Source of the DNA: Phycisphaeraceae bacterium
GTDB lineage: Bacteria; Planctomycetota; Phycisphaerae; Phycisphaerales; Phycisphaeraceae
Direction of reading: 5' to 3'
Length of the DNA stretch: 59,957 nucleotides
Assembly: GCA_029260615.1 (NCBI GenBank)
Contig: JAJDCX010000065.1
Location: 1-59,957 of the forward strand
Part shown: piece by piece, positions 15,728-25,491 of the stretch
Numbering within the stretch: position 1 is the first letter of the stretch
How the letters are laid out: each line of letters begins with the position of its first letter
Made by a program: the position numbers and the translations under genes
Notes under the pieces: model-generated
Database searches by the model: none
What the model was told of the DNA's origin: nothing
The model's input: only the letters and a program-made list of their open reading frames with translations

Positions 15728-16435
15728 TCAAACCACCAACTCGGCGATCGATCGGACGGTGCGGTCGGGGACGACGTCCGTGTCTTCGGGGAGGCCGGTG
15801 CCGCGCCAATCGACCCAGATACCCTTGATTCCAAGGGCCTGGGGGGCGGCGACCTCCCATTGGAGGTTGTCGCCGACCATCCAGGTGTCGGATGGTTTGG
15901 CTTGCAGTTCATCAAGTGCGTGGTCGAAGACGCGGCGGTCGGGTTTGCCGGTGCCGAATTCACCTTCGAGGATGATGCAATCGAACAGGGGTTCCAGGCC
16001 AAAGCGTATGACCTTGTCGCGTTGGGTTTCGCCCTTGCCGTTGCTGATAAGCCCGAGGCGGACGCCGGCTTGTTTGAGTGTGTGCAGGGTGTCGATAGCG
16101 CCGTCGAAGGGCTGCATCGCTGTGATACGGCGTTGGGTGAACCAGTCGGCGATGGATGTGGCGAGTTGGGCGTTTGAGGCGTCGAGGGTTTTCAGTGCGT
16201 GTTCGACGCAGCCGGAGCGGGCTTTGTATAGGTCCATGCGGCCGGCGAGGTTTCGCTTGGGGTCGGACCAGAACCACTCACGGCTGATTTTCATCTGGGC
16301 ATCAAACGCTGTGGCGTCCAGGTCCGCTTGCTTGGCAAACTTTTCGGCGGCGCGGGACCAGAGGCGGTCGGCGCTTAGGGTGGTGTCGAGGATGGTGTCG
16401 TCGAGGTCGAAGATGATGGCGTGGGGGTAGGTCAT
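15728..16435 (-). CDS. HAD-family phosphatase (YjjG/phosphoglycolate phosphatase-like)
   Basis: A 235-residue cytosolic HAD hydrolase. Motif I is IIFDLDDTI with the nucleophile Asp near residue 9, motif II is LISNGKG near 128, motif III is the Lys in TGKPDRRVF near 162, and motif IV is MVGDNLQWEV near 187. The C1 cap insertion after motif I is alpha-helical. The pattern fits subfamily IA phosphatases acting on nucleotides or small sugar phosphates; the substrate is not determined. The gene stands alone and is bracketed by two copies of a 39-base repeat, one on each side. Confidence 0.92.
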   Translation of the reverse strand: MTYPHAIIFDLDDTILDTTLSADRLWSRAAEKFAKQADLDATAFDAQMKISREWFWSDPKRNLAGRMDLYKARSGCVEHALKTLDASNAQLATSIADWFTQRRITAMQPFDGAIDTLHTLKQAGVRLGLISNGKGETQRDKVIRFGLEPLFDCIILEGEFGTGKPDRRVFDHALDELQAKPSDTWMVGDNLQWEVAAPQALGIKGIWVDWRGTGLPEDTDVVPDRTVRSIAELVV

Positions 16436-16551
16436 GTTGGGATGTTCGGTGTTTAATCTGCGGTGTTCGATCTATGATACCCATCCCATTTAATCCTCGT
16501 TCGGTGAACCAAGGAACACGGTCTGTGTTGGGAGGCTTGGCCTTTGGGCCA

Positions 16552-16591
16552 ACGCGCGGATCTTTGATCCGCCGCTAAACGGCAAGCCTGG
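16552..16591 (+). repeat. Direct repeat flanking the HAD gene, copy 2
   Basis: ACGCGCGGATCTTTGATCCG continues CCGCTAAACGGCAAGC and matches 15656-15694 with about four differences, in the same orientation. Its hairpin core is GCGGATCTTTGATCCGC. Confidence 0.8.
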
Positions 16592-16629
16592 ATCTGGCGG
16601 GTCGGGTTGGTAAGTGGGTGGGCAGGGGG

Positions 16630-17124
16630 TTAGAGTTTTTCTACGGCGAGCCTGCGTGCGTGGCAGAGCGCGATGGCGATGGCGTCGGCGACGTCGGGGG
16701 GGCTGGGGATTTCGTCGAGGTTGCACTGGGTCTGGACGGCGCGTTGGACCTGTTCCTTGGAGGCGTGGCCGTAGCCGGTGAGGGCTTTTTTGACCTCGGT
16801 GGAGGGCCAGTCCTGGACGGGGAGGCTGTGCTGTTGGGCACAGAGGAGGATGACGCCGCGGGCGTGGCCCATGAGGATGGCGGTGCGTGGGTGGTTGTAG
16901 TGGGAGTAGAGTTTTTCGACGGCGAAGCAGTCGGGTTTGAGGTTGGTGACGATGGTGTTGAGTTCGGCGTGGAGTTGGCCGAGGCGTTGGGGCATGGAGG
17001 CCTTGGGGTCGATGCGGATGATGCCGCCTTCGACGAGGGAAGGTTCGATGGCGCCGTCGTTGAGGTCCACCACGCCGTAGCCGGTGATGCGTAGGCCGGG
17101 ATCGATGCCGATGACACGGGTCAT
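16630..17124 (-). CDS. ruvC: Holliday junction resolvase RuvC
   Basis: RuvC cuts four-way junctions in recombinational repair. The 164-residue protein carries GIDPGLRITGYG (first catalytic Asp near residue 7), AVEKLY (Glu near 64), and PPDVADAIAIALCH (the last two Asp residues near 140). ATG 17124 gives the family-typical MTRVIGIDPG start; the 28 upstream codons have no family character. ruvA and ruvB are not adjacent. The stop lies close to the hairpin-repeat spacer ending at 16591. Confidence 0.96.
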   Translation of the reverse strand: MTRVIGIDPGLRITGYGVVDLNDGAIEPSLVEGGIIRIDPKASMPQRLGQLHAELNTIVTNLKPDCFAVEKLYSHYNHPRTAILMGHARGVILLCAQQHSLPVQDWPSTEVKKALTGYGHASKEQVQRAVQTQCNLDEIPSPPDVADAIAIALCHARRLAVEKL

Positions 17125-17356
17125 GGCGGTAGCATAGTTTTTTTTAGAATAGCCTGTCGGATGCCCCCGAGTATCCCCGGATGTTTGGCGGATACCCCAC
17201 CGAAGCACCGAGGCGGTGCATCAGTGGGCTTTGATCGTGTTTTTCGGAGGGCTCATCGAGTAGTGATCGCTTGTCGGCGAAGCGGATGTTTCGTATGTTG
17301 CTGGTGGCTGGGACGAGATGGACGGTAGAAGTGAATCCAAGCCAGGGAGGGCTTGT

Positions 17357-19798
17357 TTGGCCAAGCGACGAAGTAAGAAGAAAGAAACCGGCCTGTTCGA
17401 CGCCTCGGATAACGATTCAGGTGGTGGCGGCGGTGTCGCCACACTGGATGGTGGTGGTGCTGGAGGCGGGGGAGACCGTGTTTCGCTGCATGAGGCGGCG
17501 CAGACGCGGTACCTTAATTATGCGCTGTCGGTGATTACCAGCCGGGCGTTGCCTGATGTGCGTGACGGGCTTAAGCCGGTGCAGCGGCGCATCCTTTACA
17601 CGATGTGGCAGAACCGGATCACGGCGGAGCACAAGCATCGCAAATGCGCCAAGGTGGTCGGTGATGTGATGGGTTCGTACCACCCGCACGGGGATTCGTC
17701 GATTTATGATGCGTTGGTTCGGATGGCGCAGCCATTTAGTCTGCGTGTGCCGTTGGTGGATGGGTCGGGTAACTTTGGGTCGCTGGACGGGGACACGGCG
17801 GCGGCGATGCGTTACACGGAGTGCCGATTGACACCGGTTGCGGGTGAGGTGTTGGCGGACATTGCGCACCAGACGGTTCACTATCGACCTAACTATGACG
17901 GGACGCGGACCGAGCCGGTGATCTTGCCGTCGAAGCTGCCGACGCTGTTGTTGAACGGGGCGACGGGAATCGCGGTGGGGATGGCGACGAATATCCCACC
18001 GCACAACCTGTATGAGCTTTGTGGTGCGTTGTTGAAGGTGTTGGATGATCCTGAGATTAAGGATTATCAGTTGGTCGCCAATGACGCGATCATGGGGCCG
18101 GACTTCCCGACTGGGGGTCGGATACTGAATACACGGGATGAGTTGCGTGATCTATATAAGACCGGGGGCGGGTCGATCCGTTTGCGTGGCGAGTGGGCCA
18201 AGGGGCCCTCGACGCGGGGCGCGAAGACGCTGTACATCACGAGTGTGCCGTACACGGTGAATAAGTCGGTGCTGGTCGAGCAGATCGCGCAGATCGTGAT
18301 TGGGCGCAGGATGCCTTTGCTGCTGGACATCAAGGATGTGTCGACGGATGACGTGCGGATCGAGTTGGAGCTTAAGAAGGACGCTGACGAGCAGAAGGTG
18401 ATGGCGTATCTATTTAAGCACACGGGGTTGCAGACGAATTTCAATGTGAATCTGACTTGTCTGGTGCCGACGGAGAACCCGGAGGTGGGTCGGCCCGAGA
18501 AGCTGGGGCTTAAAGAGGTCCTCTGGCACTTCCTGCACTTCCGCCTGGAGGTGGTGACCAAGCGGCTTGAGAACGAGCTTGCGTCGCTGAGCAAACGTGC
18601 GCACATCCTCGAAGGCTTTTCGCTGGTGTTCGATGCGCTGGACGAGATCATCAAGATCATCCGCAAGTCCGGGGGGAAGGCGGATGCGGCCAAGAAGATC
18701 ATGGCGAGGTTCGATCAGCTCGACGCGGAGCAGACCGAGGCGATCCTGGAATTGAAGTTGTACCGGCTGGCGAAGCTGGAGATCAATCTGGTGCTGGCGG
18801 AACTGAAGGAGAAGCGGTCGCGGATGCGGGCGATCAAGAAGCTGCTGGCGGAGAAGGATGCGGCGGGTCGTTGGGCGATCGTGCGTGAAGAGGTCGAGCG
18901 GATCCGTAAAGAATATGGGAAGAACGACAAACGGCGGACGGTGATCGAGGCGCCGGAGGATGAGCCGGAGTTCTCCGCGGAGGACTTTATTATTGCGGAG
19001 GATGCGCATGTGCTGGTGACGGCCGATGGGTGGATCAAGCGGCAGCGCGAGATCAAAGACCCGGGGACCACGAGGCTGCGCGAGGGGGATCGTGTGTTGG
19101 CTTGCGAGGCGGGGTCGACACGGGCGACGGTGGTGTTCTTCTCGAGCTTCGGGGTGGCGTACACCAGCCGGATCGTGGATATCCCCGCGACGACGGGGTA
19201 CGGCGAGCCTATTCAGAAATTGTTTAAGCTCAAGGACGGGGAGCGTATCGTCGCGGCGTATTCACTTGACCCTCGGGCGATCGGGGATATCGCGGAGGAT
19301 CCGAAGAAGCCGGAGTTGTGCCCGGGGACGCATGCGGTGGCGGCGACGAGTGATGGGTATGCGTTGCGGTTTGGGTTGGAGGCGTTTGTTGAGCCTAGCA
19401 CCCGCAGCGGGCGGAGGTTTGCTCGGCCGACGAAGGGGGCGCGGGTGGTGGGTGTTGAGAAGATCCACGGGGACGAGACGTTGCTGTCGATCAGCGAGCA
19501 GTGCCGGGCGATGGTTTGTGCGGTGGATGAGGTGAATTACCTGTCTGGGCCGGGCAAGGGCGTGTTGCTGATTAAGCTGGGGAAAGAGGATCGGCTGTTG
19601 GGGTTCAAGGCCTCGACCGGGGACCGGGATTTATTGAATGTCGAAACGAATCGGGGCGCGAAGAAGACGGTGAGCACGGCGAAATATAAGACCACGGGCC
19701 GGGGCGGTCGGGGCACGGAGATTCAGAAGAACGGACGGATCGCACTGATCGTACCCGAGGCGTTAACGATGCCGATCCTATTGGATGACGAAGAATGA
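17357..19798 (+). CDS. gyrA: Type IIA DNA topoisomerase subunit A (GyrA/ParC)
   Basis: The breakage-reunion subunit of a type IIA topoisomerase. Family motifs are [18 protein letters not shown], the winged-helix segment [25 protein letters not shown] with the active-site Tyr, and [14 protein letters not shown]. The C-terminal domain has beta-pinwheel repeats, and [12 protein letters not shown] near the end resembles a displaced GyrA box; a canonical QRRGGKG at the start of the pinwheel is not seen, so ParC-like function is possible. Preferred start TTG 17357 has GGGAGGG 5 bases upstream and gives MAKRRSKKK (813 aa); ATG 17318 is the alternative. A Gly-rich stretch precedes the core. The stop overlaps the next start (ATGA). 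Confidence 0.93.
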   Translation: MAKRRSKKKETGLFDASDNDSGGGGGVATLDGGGAGGGGDRVSLHEAAQTRYLNYALSVITSRALPDVRDGLKPVQRRILYTMWQNRITAEHKHRKCAKVVGDVMGSYHPHGDSSIYDALVRMAQPFSLRVPLVDGSGNFGSLDGDTAAAMRYTECRLTPVAGEVLADIAHQTVHYRPNYDGTRTEPVILPSKLPTLLLNGATGIAVGMATNIPPHNLYELCGALLKVLDDPEIKDYQLVANDAIMGPDFPTGGRILNTRDELRDLYKTGGGSIRLRGEWAKGPSTRGAKTLYITSVPYTVNKSVLVEQIAQIVIGRRMPLLLDIKDVSTDDVRIELELKKDADEQKVMAYLFKHTGLQTNFNVNLTCLVPTENPEVGRPEKLGLKEVLWHFLHFRLEVVTKRLENELASLSKRAHILEGFSLVFDALDEIIKIIRKSGGKADAAKKIMARFDQLDAEQTEAILELKLYRLAKLEINLVLAELKEKRSRMRAIKKLLAEKDAAGRWAIVREEVERIRKEYGKNDKRRTVIEAPEDEPEFSAEDFIIAEDAHVLVTADGWIKRQREIKDPGTTRLREGDRVLACEAGSTRATVVFFSSFGVAYTSRIVDIPATTGYGEPIQKLFKLKDGERIVAAYSLDPRAIGDIAEDPKKPELCPGTHAVAATSDGYALRFGLEAFVEPSTRSGRRFARPTKGARVVGVEKIHGDETLLSISEQCRAMVCAVDEVNYLSGPGKGVLLIKLGKEDRLLGFKASTGDRDLLNVETNRGAKKTVSTAKYKTTGRGGRGTEIQKNGRIALIVPEALTMPILLDDEE

Positions 19799-20259
19799 TT
19801 ATTGATACGCTTAACAATGCGGCGGTGTATGAGGGGCTTGGGCCTGGGTTTGCACAGGCGTTTGAGTACCTGCGCAGCGGGCGGGCGGCGACGGATGCGG
19901 TGGGGAGTCATGCGTTGGACGGGGAGAGGTTATTTGTGAATGTTGAGGAGTACACCAGCAAGCCTCTGAAGCAGGGGCGGTGGGAGGCGCATCGGAAGTA
20001 CGCAGATGTGCAGTATGTGGTCAGTGGGTGCGAGCGGATGGGGTATGCGGTGATTGATGGGATGGAGGTTGAGGAGGCGTATGATGCTCAGACTGATGTG
20101 GGATTTTTTACGGGCGAGGGTTTGATGCTGCGTGTTGCTGCGGGGACGTTTGCGGTGTTTATGCCACAGGATGTGCATATGCCTTGTATTGCTGAAGGCG
20201 AGTTGGGGGAACCGGGGGCGGTGCGTAAGGTGGTGGTGAAAGTGTTGGTGAATGGATGA
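19795..20259 (+). CDS. YhcH/YjgK/YiaL family protein
   Basis: A 154-residue cupin-like protein of the YhcH/YiaL (DUF386) family. The conserved block [16 protein letters not shown] near residue 62 and the His of [10 protein letters not shown] near 122 are the metal-binding hallmarks of this family. Known members sit in sialic acid, uronate and galactosidase operons as sugar-binding or isomerase-like accessory proteins. Here it is placed between the topoisomerase A and B genes with ATGA overlaps at both ends, so it is translated with them. A role linked to DNA topology is not suggested by the sequence; the arrangement may simply be an insertion into the operon. Confidence 0.88.
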   Translation: MIIDTLNNAAVYEGLGPGFAQAFEYLRSGRAATDAVGSHALDGERLFVNVEEYTSKPLKQGRWEAHRKYADVQYVVSGCERMGYAVIDGMEVEEAYDAQTDVGFFTGEGLMLRVAAGTFAVFMPQDVHMPCIAEGELGEPGAVRKVVVKVLVNG

Positions 20260-22163
20260 CTGCTACTTATACGGCTAAAAATATTACGGTGTTGGAGGGT
20301 TTGGACCCTGTGCGTAAGAGGCCGGGGATGTATATCGGTGGGGTGGGGAGTACGGGGCTGCACCACTTGGTGTGGGAGGTGCTTGACAACTGCATCGACG
20401 AGGCGATGAACGGGCACGCCAGTGAGATCGGCGTGGTGCTTCATAAGGACGGGAAGACGGTCACGATCAGCGACAACGGGCGTGGGATCCCGGTGGATAT
20501 TCACCCCAAGCACAAGAAGCCTGCGTTGGAGATTATTCTCTGCACGCTGCACGCGGGGGGGAAGTTTGATGAGGGGAATTACAAGACCTCGGGGGGGCTG
20601 CACGGGGTGGGTGCGTCGGTGGTCAATGCGTTATCCAAGGAGCTGACCGCGACGGTTAAGCGTGATGGCAAAGAGTGGCGGATGGTGTTTAAGCGGGGGG
20701 TCGCGCAGGGGAAGATCAAGAAGCTGGGGGCGGTGCGGGGGAGCGGGACGACGATTACGTTTCACCCGGACCCGACTATTTTCCCCAAGACCGAGTTTAA
20801 TGCGGAGACGATCCGGCAGCGGTTGGAGGTTGCGAGCTATCTGCACAAAGGTGTGAAGATCGGGTTTGATGACCAGCCCAACGGGAAGAAGGATACGTTT
20901 CAGCATAAGGAGGGGATCGCACAGTACCTTGACAAGATCGTTGGGGAGCGGAATGCGAGGCCGATCAATGAGGCGGTTTTTTCACTGGACAAAGACAACG
21001 GCACGCGGATCGAGGTGGTGCTGCGGTGGACGGAGTCGACAGATGAGCATCTGCGCAGCTACGCCAACGGTATCCCGACGGGGTCGGGGGGGACGCATGA
21101 GAATGGTCTGCGGGCTGGGCTGACCAAGGCTGTGCGGAATTATATTGATACACATAACCTGACGCCGCGCGGTGTGAAGCTGACGCATGAAGACATCCGC
21201 GAGGGGTTGGTGGTGGTGCTGAGTGTGTTTATCCAGGACCCTCAGTTTCAGGGGCAGACCAAGGATCGGCTGAATAACCCGGAGCTGACCGCGGCGGTGG
21301 ACGGGGTGGTCCGGCCGGCGTTGGAGCATTGGCTGAATCACAACGCGAGTGTGGCTGAGTCTATTGTGGCGCGGATCATCATGGCGGCGCGGGCGAGGGA
21401 GGCTTCGCGGGCGGCGATCTCGAGTGTGTCACGCAAGAGCGCGACGGCGAACCGGATGACGCTGCCGGGAAAATTAAGCGACTGCACGAATAATAATCGG
21501 CACAACTCGGAATTGTTTGTCGTGGAGGGCGACTCGGCTGGGGGGAGTGCCAAGCAGGGGCGGGACCGGACGCATCAGGCTATTTTGCCGTTGCGCGGGA
21601 AGGTGCTGAACACGGAGACGGCGTCGCTTGCGAAGGTGCTGGACAACAAGGAGCTTGCGGACCTGGTGACGGCGATGGGGTGCGGCGCGGGGAAGGAATT
21701 TAATCCGGGGAGGCTGCGTTATCAGCGGGTTATTTTACTGGCGGACGCGGACTCTGATGGGCATCACATCACGACGTTGTTGCTGACGTTTTTTTATCGG
21801 CATCTGCCGGAGCTGATCCGGGAGGGGAAGATTTACCTGGCGGTTCCGCCGTTGTATCGGATTGATATCGGGAAGGAATCACATTGGGCTGCAGACGATG
21901 CGGATCGTGATGCGATTCTCAAGAAGCATGTGAAGGGGGGAGCAAAATCAGACATCACGCGGTTCAAGGGGTTGGGCGAGATGATGCCGAAGGTGCTGTG
22001 GGAGACAACGCTGAATCCCAAGACGCGACGACTGCTGCGGGTGGAGATCAGCGACTCGCTGAAGACGGATAGCGTGATGAGCGACCTGATGGGGAAAGAC
22101 CCTAGTGCGCGGTTCCGGTTTATCATGGATCGTGCGGATGAGGCGTTGGCGTTGGATGTGTGA
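20256..22163 (+). CDS. gyrB: Type IIA DNA topoisomerase subunit B (GyrB/ParE)
   Basis: ATPase and TOPRIM subunit partnering subunit A. The GHKL ATPase carries EVLDNCIDEA, DNGRGIPVD and GGLHGVGASVVNALS; the transducer QTKDRLNNPE follows, and TOPRIM shows VEGDSAGGSAKQGRDR and the metal-binding DADSDGHH. The end FKGLGEMMP..TTLNPKTR is the usual C-terminus. At 635 aa it is the compact form without the insertion of proteobacterial GyrB. It overlaps the YhcH gene by four bases, completing a three-gene translationally coupled unit. Whether the pair is gyrase or topoisomerase IV depends on the A-subunit pinwheel and cannot be settled by reading. Confidence 0.95.
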   Translation: MTATYTAKNITVLEGLDPVRKRPGMYIGGVGSTGLHHLVWEVLDNCIDEAMNGHASEIGVVLHKDGKTVTISDNGRGIPVDIHPKHKKPALEIILCTLHAGGKFDEGNYKTSGGLHGVGASVVNALSKELTATVKRDGKEWRMVFKRGVAQGKIKKLGAVRGSGTTITFHPDPTIFPKTEFNAETIRQRLEVASYLHKGVKIGFDDQPNGKKDTFQHKEGIAQYLDKIVGERNARPINEAVFSLDKDNGTRIEVVLRWTESTDEHLRSYANGIPTGSGGTHENGLRAGLTKAVRNYIDTHNLTPRGVKLTHEDIREGLVVVLSVFIQDPQFQGQTKDRLNNPELTAAVDGVVRPALEHWLNHNASVAESIVARIIMAARAREASRAAISSVSRKSATANRMTLPGKLSDCTNNNRHNSELFVVEGDSAGGSAKQGRDRTHQAILPLRGKVLNTETASLAKVLDNKELADLVTAMGCGAGKEFNPGRLRYQRVILLADADSDGHHITTLLLTFFYRHLPELIREGKIYLAVPPLYRIDIGKESHWAADDADRDAILKKHVKGGAKSDITRFKGLGEMMPKVLWETTLNPKTRRLLRVEISDSLKTDSVMSDLMGKDPSARFRFIMDRADEALALDV

Positions 22164-22195
22164 TTGGGGTTGGGGGTGATATGGAGGGGCGGGGA

Positions 22196-22276
22196 GGCTA
22201 AACCGCAAGCGTTTATTGGGTGTGCAGGGGGCATTGGGTTATTTGGGGACGCGACAAGTCGCGGCGATTCGTGAGG
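22196..22276 (+). repeat. Hairpin and cassette core after gyrB
   Basis: Bases 22202-22216 hold the hairpin AAACCGCAAGCGTTT. Bases 22249-22276 hold CGCGACAAGTCGCGGCGATT followed by CGTGAG, the core of the cassette found at 310-374, 24007-24072 and 58816-58842. The spacer separates the convergent gyrB and symporter genes. Confidence 0.7.
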
Positions 22277-22286
22277 GGGTCAGGGA

Positions 22287-23708
22287 TTAAATGGACGGGG
22301 GGGGTGATGCTTTGCCGAAGTATTTTTGTTTGTATGCGCGTAGTGCTTTGGTGACTTTGGGTGCGAGGATGAGGGTGGAGGTCATGGTGGGGATGGCCAT
22401 GAGCGCGTAGGCGGAGTCGATCAGGGTGATCACGTTTTTGTGTGATGCGGCGGCCCCTAGAACGAGCGTAAAGGCGAACCACAAAAGGAATGGCCCCCTG
22501 CCAAATCGACCTCGGAAGAGATAGTCCCAACACTTAAGATTATAGTTAGCCATCCCGATCATAGTCGAGAAGCCAAAGAGCAAGACCGCGACGCCCAAGC
22601 CGTGGGTTCCCCAGCCTCCGAAGGTGTTCGAGAAAGCCTGACTGGTAATGACAACACCAGTGCGCCCGACGTAATCGTCGGGGGTGAGAGTAACTAGAAT
22701 AACTAGCGCGGTCATGGTGCAGACGATGAGTGTGTCGATCAATGGCCCGAGCATAGCGACGAGGCCTTCACTGATGGGTTCGGTGGTTTTGGCGTTGGAG
22801 TGAGCCATGGGCGCGGTGCCGATACCTGCCTCGTTGGAGAATGCGGCTCGTTTGATGCCAGTGATCAGAACCATGACAATTGTGCCCTGGGCACCGCCGA
22901 TGACCGCGTCGGGTGAGAAGGCTTTAATGAAGATGCTCGCAAAGGCTTCTGGCACGGCATCGAAATTAAGTGCAATGACGCTCAAAGCTGCCAGTGTGTA
23001 AAAAAAACACATGATCGGAACAAGGGAACAGGTCCACCTCGCAAGTCGTTTGATGCCGCCGGAGAGAACATATGTCACCAGTGCCGCAAGCATTGCTCCA
23101 ATCAGGAGTTTGTCTATTGGCATATCCATCCAGAGGACAGTGGTTTCTTTCGTCATCCCGAGCCATGAAGTGTGAATAAACTTGGTCGTTTCATTGGCGG
23201 TGTACATCGCCGTAGTCCCGACAAGGCCGCAGATAGCGAAGAAAACTGCCAGAGGCTTGAGCCAATGTGGTAGTGCGTTATCGATGACGTACATGGGGCC
23301 GCCCTGGACCTGGCCGGTATGGTCTTTGCCGCGGTACATGACGGCAAGCGTGCATTCGAAGAACTTGGTGTTCATGCCGATAATTGCTGCCAACCACATC
23401 CAGAAGATCGCGCCCGGGCCGCCCGTCGAGAGGGCGATTGCAACACCACCTATGTTGCCCAGGCCGACGGTGGCGGCGAGAGCGTTGCAGAGTGCTTTAA
23501 AGTGGGTGAGTTGTCCGGGGTCGTTTGAGTCGCCGGGGTGGTGGTATTTGCCGAGGGTGAGTCGCAGTGCGTGGGTGAAGCCGGTGAAGGGGAGGAGGCG
23601 TGAGAAGAACATGAGGATCAGACCGCCGCCGACGAGGAGAGCGATCAGGGGGAGTCCCCATGCGATGCCGTTGAACCATGAATTGAAATCGGAGAGTTGT
23701 TGAAGCAA
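22287..23708 (-). CDS. Sodium:alanine symporter family protein (AGCS)
   Basis: A 473-residue inner-membrane carrier importing alanine, glycine or a similar amino acid with sodium. About ten hydrophobic segments are visible. Family signatures are FKALCNALAATVGLGNIGGVAIAL near residue 70-90 (the AGCS signature), GAIFWMW, QGGPMYVI, FSNEAGIGTAPMAH and CTMTALVIL. Start TTG 23708 gives the usual short N-terminus before the first helix. The 22.5-23.4 kb part of the gene is visibly lower in GC than its ends. No amino-acid riboswitch is apparent upstream. Confidence 0.93.
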   Translation of the reverse strand: MLQQLSDFNSWFNGIAWGLPLIALLVGGGLILMFFSRLLPFTGFTHALRLTLGKYHHPGDSNDPGQLTHFKALCNALAATVGLGNIGGVAIALSTGGPGAIFWMWLAAIIGMNTKFFECTLAVMYRGKDHTGQVQGGPMYVIDNALPHWLKPLAVFFAICGLVGTTAMYTANETTKFIHTSWLGMTKETTVLWMDMPIDKLLIGAMLAALVTYVLSGGIKRLARWTCSLVPIMCFFYTLAALSVIALNFDAVPEAFASIFIKAFSPDAVIGGAQGTIVMVLITGIKRAAFSNEAGIGTAPMAHSNAKTTEPISEGLVAMLGPLIDTLIVCTMTALVILVTLTPDDYVGRTGVVITSQAFSNTFGGWGTHGLGVAVLLFGFSTMIGMANYNLKCWDYLFRGRFGRGPFLLWFAFTLVLGAAASHKNVITLIDSAYALMAIPTMTSTLILAPKVTKALRAYKQKYFGKASPPPSI

Positions 23709-24215
23709 AATGCGCGCCCTTGTCGCCGGGAATAGGACTTGGTGGAGGTATCCGGCGTGGGTATGACGTTAGCGGGGGCGGGGGTTGGGATCAAGCTGTA
23801 GACGGGAGCGATCGGTGACAAGACATTGATCCCATTTTAATTCCGGCATTTTATCATCGCATATATGTTATATGTGGTTTTGTAGGGTGTCTGGGGGGCA
23901 GTGACAAATGCGGGTGGCTGGTGAAGATTTGTCGTGGCGTGCGGTTGACACGGGGCGTACCGAGGTGAGGAAGGATTCACCGCAGAGAAGAAGGTGGGGA
24001 AGGAAGTATCCGAAGGTTGCGTAGATGACACAGATGAAGAAGGGAACGCGACAAGTCGCGGTGTTTCGTGGGGGAGGGGTGAGGTTGATATGTGCGGGGA
24101 GGTTTGTTGGGGTCTGCGTGCGGGTGCGTGGGGGTCCGCCCCATCGCTGCGCTCAGAGGCGGCGTTGGGTGTGGGGGTTGATCCGGTCGCGTGTGTTATC
24201 TATGGGGGGGAGGTG
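23709..24215. other. 507-base spacer upstream of the symporter
   Basis: Bases 23840-23900 are AT-rich and probably hold the symporter promoter. Bases 23960-24072 are repeat material ending in the 65-base cassette. Beyond that, GC-rich sequence runs to the stop of the PilC/GspF gene at 24216. Open frames at 23994-24227 lie across the repeats and are not called. Confidence 0.5.
24007..24072 (-). repeat. 65-base cassette, second copy
   Basis: Reading forward it runs TATCCGAAGGTTGCGTAGAT, GACACAGATGAAGAAGG, AACGCGACAAGTCGCGG, TGTTTCGTGGG. This aligns to the reverse complement of 310-374 with seven substitutions or fewer and one indel by hand. It is preceded by CACCGCAGAGAAGAAGG, the same class of word seen at the left edge. 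Confidence 0.8.
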
Positions 24216-25439
24216 TTAGCCGCCTGAGACGACGTTGCCGACGGAGAAGATGGGCAGGAGCATGGCGATGGCGACGAAGCCGATGATGAGGCCCATGGTC
24301 GCGGTCATGACCGGTTCGATGAGGCTGGTGGTGGTCTTGATCTGGTTGTCGAACTCGGCCTCGGTGTATTCTGCGATGCGTTCCATGACGACGCCGATGC
24401 GGCCGGAGCGTTCGCCGGAGTAGACCATCTGTGCGACGGATCGTGGGATCAGGGGCGAGTCGAAGAGCGAGTCGGAGAGTTGCGAGCCTTGACGCAAGCG
24501 GTTGTCGGCGTCGCTCCAGAGGTCTTCGTAGAGTGCGTTGCTGGTAACTTCTCGGACGATTTCGATCATGTCGAGCACGGGGACGCCTGCGGTGACCATG
24601 GTGCCCATGGTTCGGCAGCTTCGTGTGAGGTAGAGCTTGTTGAAGAGCGGGCCGATGATTGGCGTGTGAATTTTGAGGTAGTCGTAGAGGCGTTGTCCTG
24701 CTGGCGTGCCCAGCACGAAGTAGACGGCGGCGATGGACATGATGACGGTGCCGAGCCAGAGGTGCCAGTGGGTGACGAGGTTGCCGCTCATGCTCAGGAG
24801 CATCTGGGTGGGTACGGGGAGCGCGGTGTCGCGGGCCTGGTAGATGCCGGCGAACCTTGGGAGGACGAAGATCAGCAGGAATGTGGTGACGAGGACCACC
24901 ATCCCGAGCATGAATGCTGGGTAGGTCAGAGCGCCTTTGATTTTTTTGGCGGTCTGCATTTCTTTGCTGAGGTAGCCGGAGACGCGGTCGAGCATGGTGC
25001 CCATGGTGCCGGAGACTTCGCTGGCACGGATAAGGCTGGTCATGACCGGCGGGAAGATTTTGGCGTGTGAGCGCAGCGCGGAGGAGAGGTCGTTGCCGGC
25101 CTGGACCTGGTCGGAGACATCTTTAAGGACGGCGCGGAAGGCCTCGTTGTCGCTTTGCTGTGCGGCGCATTCCAGTGCTTCGGAGATCGGCACACCGGTA
25201 TCGACCATGACAGCTAGCTGGTGTGAGAAGGTGATGACCTCGCTGCGTTTGATCTTGCCGCCGGAGCCCGTGGCGGTCTGTTGCGAAGTGGCGGCGGTCT
25301 CTTTGGCTTTCTCTACGTTGACGACGAACTTGCCTTCACTGCGGAGGAGGTGGCCGACCTCTTCTATATTGGCGGCGTTGAGGACGCCGGTGACCAGCTC
25401 GCCTCTGCCGTCTCTCGCTTTGTACTTGAACCTGGCCAT
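24216..25439 (-). CDS. Type II secretion/type IV pilus inner-membrane protein (PilC/GspF)
   Basis: The 407-residue polytopic platform protein, with the N-terminal MARFKYKARDGRGELVTG family opening, two T2SSF helical repeats (about residues 70-195 and 275-400) and three hydrophobic segments (about 170-195, 225-245, 375-400). GVPISEALE and GVPVLDMIEIVRE are the matching repeat starts. ATG 25439 was chosen because the upstream frame is shadow sequence. It lies 52 bases after the PilB/GspE gene and ends the operon. It should couple the ATPase to pilin extraction from the membrane. Confidence 0.93.
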   Translation of the reverse strand: MARFKYKARDGRGELVTGVLNAANIEEVGHLLRSEGKFVVNVEKAKETAATSQQTATGSGGKIKRSEVITFSHQLAVMVDTGVPISEALECAAQQSDNEAFRAVLKDVSDQVQAGNDLSSALRSHAKIFPPVMTSLIRASEVSGTMGTMLDRVSGYLSKEMQTAKKIKGALTYPAFMLGMVVLVTTFLLIFVLPRFAGIYQARDTALPVPTQMLLSMSGNLVTHWHLWLGTVIMSIAAVYFVLGTPAGQRLYDYLKIHTPIIGPLFNKLYLTRSCRTMGTMVTAGVPVLDMIEIVREVTSNALYEDLWSDADNRLRQGSQLSDSLFDSPLIPRSVAQMVYSGERSGRIGVVMERIAEYTEAEFDNQIKTTTSLIEPVMTATMGLIIGFVAIAMLLPIFSVGNVVSGG

Positions 25440-25491
25440 GGTTGTGTTGCGTATCCTGTTTCTTGCGCGTGGGGTAAAGCTCAGTAGAGGG

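Noticed and set aside
23709..23850. Glycine/alanine riboswitch upstream of the symporter
   Set aside because: No conserved riboswitch core or paired aptamer could be traced on the minus strand.
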